Assembly (NCBI GenBank): GCA_021014325.1
Contig: CM037462.1
Location: 8,414,501-8,478,500 of the forward strand
Direction: 5' to 3'
Length of the DNA stretch: 64,000 nucleotides
Origin: Plazaster borealis
Lineage: Eukaryota > Echinodermata > Asteroidea > Forcipulatida > Labidiasteridae
The translations under genes were made by a program, and so were the position numbers. Positions 59,901 to 64,000 of the stretch are shown here, one piece after another; within the stretch, counting starts at the first letter, position 1, and the number at the start of each line of letters is the position of its first letter. The notes beneath the pieces are model-generated. The model was given only the letters and a program-made list of their open reading frames with translations. It did not search any database and was not told the DNA's origin.

Positions 59901-60832
59901 GCTAAATGTATTCTTACATGTAGTTGATGTAAACTGAACTACACGTTCAATGTCAAGTATCTGTACACGTGCTATCCCGCGTTATCAAAGTGGGTCAACA
60001 CAAACGTGCGCTTTAACGCCGGTGGTTATAAGACAAGATGTAAATGTCAAAATGTTGTCATTTCTGTGCAAAAGTTTGAGCAGGCTCAATGTTCTACAAC
60101 CTGATGCAAAATTTATTCTGAAATGATCGGTAATTTTTGAGATACGAATTTTATGGAATTTTAAATTTCCGGGTTGAACCGGAAGTCAAGGTCAAATGGG
60201 GTCACTTTCTGTGTAGCGTCTGTTGAACCTTTAACGAACTTTCCGATTATGTATAGATTTTAAAAATCCAACATGTCGTTCATGAGTTATGATTTTATTT
60301 CAAATATTAAACTTTGATTTGATGTAATTCAATACCTGATGACGTCATCATGACATCATCAAGTTTGTGTCGTCTTGATATTTAGGTTCAAATGTCTTAT
60401 GAGTTTCAATGTAAAATTCAATTTCAATCTTGAGTTACGCCGGAAATAAGCCCGAAAATGATGTTTTTCAAGAAAAAAACCAAAGGCAAACTTCGACCTA
60501 GGGGCATGACCTCGAAGAAAAGGTCATACGATTTTGACGTTAACTTTTGAAATGTTGCCCGTGTCTTGATCTATCATATGCCCAAATATGAATACTGTAG
60601 CTATAATATTCAGAGACATACAGGCATTGGCATATGGTCACTTTTTGGCCTTAAATGGCTTGTAATTTGACACCTGATGACGTAATCGTGACGTCACAAC
60701 TTACTCAGCTTCTGCTAGTTATGTTCTAACTTCACATGAAGTTTCAAGTTGATCAAAGGTTCGCAAGTATGCGTTTGCTTGCGGACAAATCTTGGGGAAA
60801 AGAATAAGAAAAACAAAAAAAACACAAAAAAA
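56965..60832 (-). mobile_element. Helitron-like unit 8 and flanking AT-rich DNA
   Basis: CTAG 56965-56968, hairpin 56975-56995 (arms AGAGTTTGT/ACAAACTCT). 57000-57600 has CRE- and CACGTCA-type repeats. 57700-59150 is AT-rich with no recognised gene. 59400-60830 is array sequence, with 59615-60815 duplicating 51530-52730. The unit may be composite. Confidence 0.45.
59173..59336. mobile_element. MITE with GGGCGTTTACGAA ends
   Basis: Left end GGGCGTTTACGAATCCACGG and right end CCGTTTCGTAAACGCCC are inverted repeats; inner ggctcaggct / agcctgagcc also pair. About 165 bp, non-coding. Confidence 0.7.
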
Positions 60833-61211
60833 AACAGAACAAAAACAATGAGTTGTTCGGGCTATTTGCCCGAACACCTAAAAAAAAAAACAGAACAAAA
60901 ACAATGAGTTGTTCGGGCTATATGCCCGAACACCTAAAAAAAAAAACCGAACAAAAACAAGGAGTTGTTCGGGCTTAATGCCCGAACACCTAAAAAAAAA
61001 CCCCGAACAATAACAAAGAGTTGTTCGGGCTGAATGCCCGAACACCTAAAAAACCGAACAAAAACAAGAGGTGTTCCGGGCTGTATGCCCGAACACCTAA
61101 AAAAAAAAAAAACCGAACAAAAACAAGAGGTGTTCCGGGCTGTATGCCCGAACACCTAAAAAAAACCGAACAAAAACAAGAGGTGTTCCGGGCGGAATGC
61201 CCGAACACCTA
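60833..61211. repeat. Seven-unit hairpin minisatellite
   Basis: Seven tandem units of about 50-60 bp. Each has an A-run, a GAACAAAAACAA-type stretch and a hairpin (TTCGGGC / GCCCGAA) followed by CACCTAA. Hairpins start near 60854, 60910, 60966, 61022, 61074, 61131 and 61186. Units 5-7 have a longer stem (AGGTGTTC-c-GGGC with GCCCGAACACCT) than units 1-4 (GAGTTGTTCGGGC). Open frames here are repeat artefacts. Confidence 0.93.
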
Positions 61212-61263
61212 ATAATAGTTTTGACATAACATGCATGTTTTAAGATTCGACCACAATACACAT

Positions 61264-61963
61264 TGTACGGAAGCGTTAAAAGGATGAGTGAGATGGAACA
61301 AATTAAATGTAATATTTTGACTTGGGACTATAATCTCATTATGACCTTGTACAAGTCATAATGATGACTTAGGCATCGTACACGTTTGGTAATGACTCTG
61401 ATAATTAATGTTCATACAAACTTACTTGGTAAGAGTAAGAAGTACAGCAGCTTTAGGTAGTTTAATGCATTTTGAGAAACCTTTCACTTCGAAGTAGGCT
61501 ACTGCGGTTACGGGAAAAATATATCACTTTTTATCCCCAAAACATTTGAATCTGAGCAGAGTGAGTGTGTATTCCAATGCATTCCAGTGTATTCTTCCTG
61601 CGTGGACATAACCGCTCCAGATTTTCGGCAATATCTCAAAAACGCTACCACCTTTTGAAATGATTTTTTCACAGGTTAGTTTTATGGTATATATCGACAA
61701 CTATATATAATTGAAACAAACAGTGGGCTCCAATTACCAAACGATGCCTTTAAATCTCATAACAATGACATAGTTATAATTATGGCTTAATACTTATATG
61801 AAGATGAGATATATCTCATAAAATGACTTGTATACCTATGTCATGAATAAAAAACCCTAATTGACACAAGACTTGGCCTACTATTTATGCTAATTCATGA
61901 AAATGATAAGTAATAGTTATAACTTTCTTTCTTTTCTCAGTGTCCCTTTAACGCTTCCGTACA
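61264..61963. mobile_element. TIR element with a nested MITE
   Basis: Inverted ends TGTACGGAAGCGTTAAAAGG and CCTTTAACGCTTCCGTACA (one extra A on the left), about 700 bp. The TTAA-type MITE copy 3 (61371-61749) is inserted in it, so the outer element is older. No coding capacity. Confidence 0.7.
61371..61749. mobile_element. TTAA-type MITE, copy 3 (nested)
   Basis: Same family as 32844-33234: left end AGGCATCGTACACGTTTGGT is intact, right end ACCAAACGATGCCT is shortened by a small deletion. Right TTAA is present (61750-61753); the left one is reduced to TT. Confidence 0.75.
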
Positions 61964-61969
61964 CATAAA

Positions 61970-63580
61970 ATGTCATAATTTTACTTATTATCTTCAAACT
62001 AAAGTTTTAATGGTACAGATTTGGTTTTCCAATAATTCAGTCAGATGCCCTAGTGCTTAAGGCAACTGTAGGTTTACATAGAGAAGTATTTTAGAGAAAT
62101 AAGAATGTTCTGCACAATGTTTAAAGAAATTCAATTTTTCTACATTTTCACTGTGAATTTGATGTTTCCCAGGAAGATGAGGCCCTACCGGTTGTAAAAC
62201 TTATTATATTCCAATTTAGACATACGGTAATCCCAAGTTTACCTTTGAAAACAAACTTACGGTACATTTGAAAGAATCCAATTCTATTGTGACAGTTTCT
62301 GTATTATTGGTTGGTGCTCATTCACAAACTGCTTTTTTTGTTTTTTAGATTTGAAAGTTACAATAACCACTTTTATGTGTGTATAGGGAAGAGTGAAATC
62401 ATACATAGCCATGTGCAAGCAAACCATGAGATGAGACCTAGTGTGAAAACCCCCAACCCATTTTAATGGTATTCGATATGTGCATCATATAGAAAGTATT
62501 TAAAGGACACGCAAAGAAAATAGTAGGACCGGAACGCACTAAAAGTGTTCAAAAGGCTAAAGGTTTTGTCATGAAGCTTCTCCTCGTGTCGAGTGAGAAT
62601 CATGTATTGAAAAGCAAGCTTTAAAAACGTATGAGGCGTCATGTACAGTTCTTTTTAGAAGGGGTGGGGAAAACGGTTAAGGGAAAACCCACAAGAAGAA
62701 CAGGTGTAGGTGGGGAAATTGAAACTATCAGAGTCTATTAGTAGGATAATACAGTGATTAAGTTCGCTTTTCTGAGAGTCCATGGCTTCACAACCACAAT
62801 AAATGAAATTAAATAAAATGACATGAAATAATTCACAAAATAAAGTGGTCACGTTTTTGATAAAAGTTTACTATTGATTGGGGTTTTATGTGTCATTTCG
62901 GTGTGTCACAAACACTATTCTCGCCAAGAAAGTAATCCCTCAAGGTGATTGGTACTGATATTAGGTTAAATATAAAATAAGCTCAAAATGTGCAAGAAAG
63001 TTGTTATACTAATTTTTTTCATTTCATTTTACCAGTTATGTTTCACACCTTTATAATAAGGTTGATTTCAATGAGGTTGTCAGGGGACAAAATGTGAACA
63101 TTTCACCAAAATAATGACTCCAATAATCATATAATCATAACATCTTAACCATTTAATTATATAATATACGTTTAACCGAAACCAGAACAAGAACATACCC
63201 AATCACAACAGGATTTTACAAGAACCGGTCCGAACAGGAAAAAGTGAAATTGAAAGGTCACAAATGGAGACTTTATAGGAAACTGACACTCATCTACCCA
63301 CGCACTGCGGATATATGAATCTCATATTACTTGACGTTATACACGTGTTCAGCTTCACGGTGGAACAATTCAAATACAAATTGTGCTACTTTGCCAACCT
63401 TGTGAATTGTTCTTTTGTTTTAAGTCCCAGCATTAGGCTATGTGAGACTTTTGAGACGATAGCGGGCGTCCCACTCACCGGTCCTTTTTTGTTATTGTTC
63501 TCATGGCTGCCATTGTGTTGTTTTAAGAGCGTCCTGTTCCCTAGGGGTGCAATCCCCCCCCCCCCAAAAAAATATATATA
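61970..63580. other. AT-rich DNA without recognised gene
   Basis: No exon, domain or clear repeat element recognised on either strand. A poly-C/poly-A junction lies at 63556-63571, at the edge of the tandem unit that follows. Confidence 0.5.
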
Positions 63581-63582
63581 TG

Positions 63583-64000
63583 GTCCATTACTTGATATAT
63601 GATATATATAAAAAAAGTCGCATCCCCTTAAGGTGATCCCCGGCTGCCGCTTCCCAGGTTGTATCGTATGGGTGTGATCCCTGGCTACACGGCAGTTTGC
63701 GGTTGAATGGCTTTCTGACTAGCACCCCCTGAACAAAGATATTGACAAAATAGGGAGACCGCCAACATAGGGCTAGATAGCTCAGTTGGTAGAGCGCCGG
63801 CACGTTAAACCGGAGGTCGTTGGTTCAAATCCCACTCTAGTCAATTTTTCTTTGTTCAACCCAAAATCATTTAATATTTACCCAGTCAGTTTCCCTTGTG
63901 GTCCATTACTTGAATTATATGATATATAAAAAAGTCGCATCCCCTTAAGGTGATCCCCGGCTGCCGCTTCCCAGGTTGTATCGTATGGGTGTGATCCCTG
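63583..64000. repeat. Start of a ~317-bp tandem repeat, running off the window
   Basis: The segment from ggtccattacttga to gtgtgatccctg (63582-63684) recurs at 63899-64000 with few changes; the identical core GTCGCATCCCCTTAAGGTGA is at 63617 and 63934, a period of 317 bp. The unit contains a tRNA-like sequence (63771-63842). The second copy is cut by the window end. Confidence 0.9.
63771..63842 (+). other. tRNA-like sequence within the 317-bp unit
   Basis: Folds as a cloverleaf: acceptor GGCTAGA/TCTAGTC (one G-U), D arm GCTC/GAGC, anticodon stem CCGG/CCGG, T arm with GGTTCAAATCC (one change from the B box); A box TAGCTCAGTTGG is perfect. The anticodon would be GTT (Asn), but base 33 is C instead of the universal T and the anticodon stem has a C-A mismatch. 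A tRNA-derived SINE or pseudogene is likelier than a functional tRNA-Asn. No CCA is encoded, as expected in eukaryotes. Confidence 0.65.

Noticed and set aside
60934..61212. ORFs on both strands over the hairpin array, and a CRISPR-like appearance
   Set aside because: Repeats are directly adjacent, the spacing sequence is itself repetitive, and the context is a eukaryotic transposon array, so it is neither coding nor CRISPR.

Overview
This is animal nuclear DNA: AT-rich, intron-rich and crowded with transposon relics. The recognisable proteins align closely with vertebrate orthologs. The many short-repeat and TTAA-element families recall echinoderm genomes, so I suggest a marine invertebrate deuterostome, probably an echinoderm. 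That assignment is inference and has not been checked against a database.

Four protein-coding genes can be supported. (1) 1612-11705 (+): the 3' half of a polypyrimidine-tract-binding protein gene (PTBP; RRM3 and RRM4), including a 34-nt microexon at 3496-3529. (2) 21211-22071 (-): a complete, intronless TMEM53 coding region of 286 aa. (3) 23719-33612 (+): a complete mitochondrial prolyl-tRNA synthetase gene (PARS2) with 11 coding exons and 475 codons before the stop, divergent from TMEM53. (4) 36774-36919 (+): the first coding exon of a secreted alpha-amylase, with no further exon found in the window. The genes do not form a pathway or operon.

About 37.4-61.2 kb is a repeat array of roughly 24 kb. 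Eight boundaries share one signature: a short hairpin, a 5-7 nt spacer, CTAG, then T, all read on the minus strand. This is the signature of a Helitron-type 3' end, and the units lie head to tail. They contain palindromic modules (CRE-like, ETS-like and nuclear-receptor-like sites) and end in a seven-unit hairpin minisatellite. The remaining non-coding DNA holds TTAA-flanked MITEs, TA- and TTA-flanked MITEs, three tRNA-like sequences and four minisatellites. The right edge enters a tandem array of about 317 bp whose unit contains a tRNA-like sequence.

Three observations deserve most attention. The PTBP microexon appears to preserve the vertebrate autoregulatory switch, because skipping it creates an immediate in-frame stop. 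Two unrelated genes (PTBP and PARS2) each carry tandem repeats that span an exon-intron junction and multiply the 5' splice site, about 4 and about 17 copies respectively. The Helitron-like ends and the internal palindromes show paired, compensatory changes between copies.
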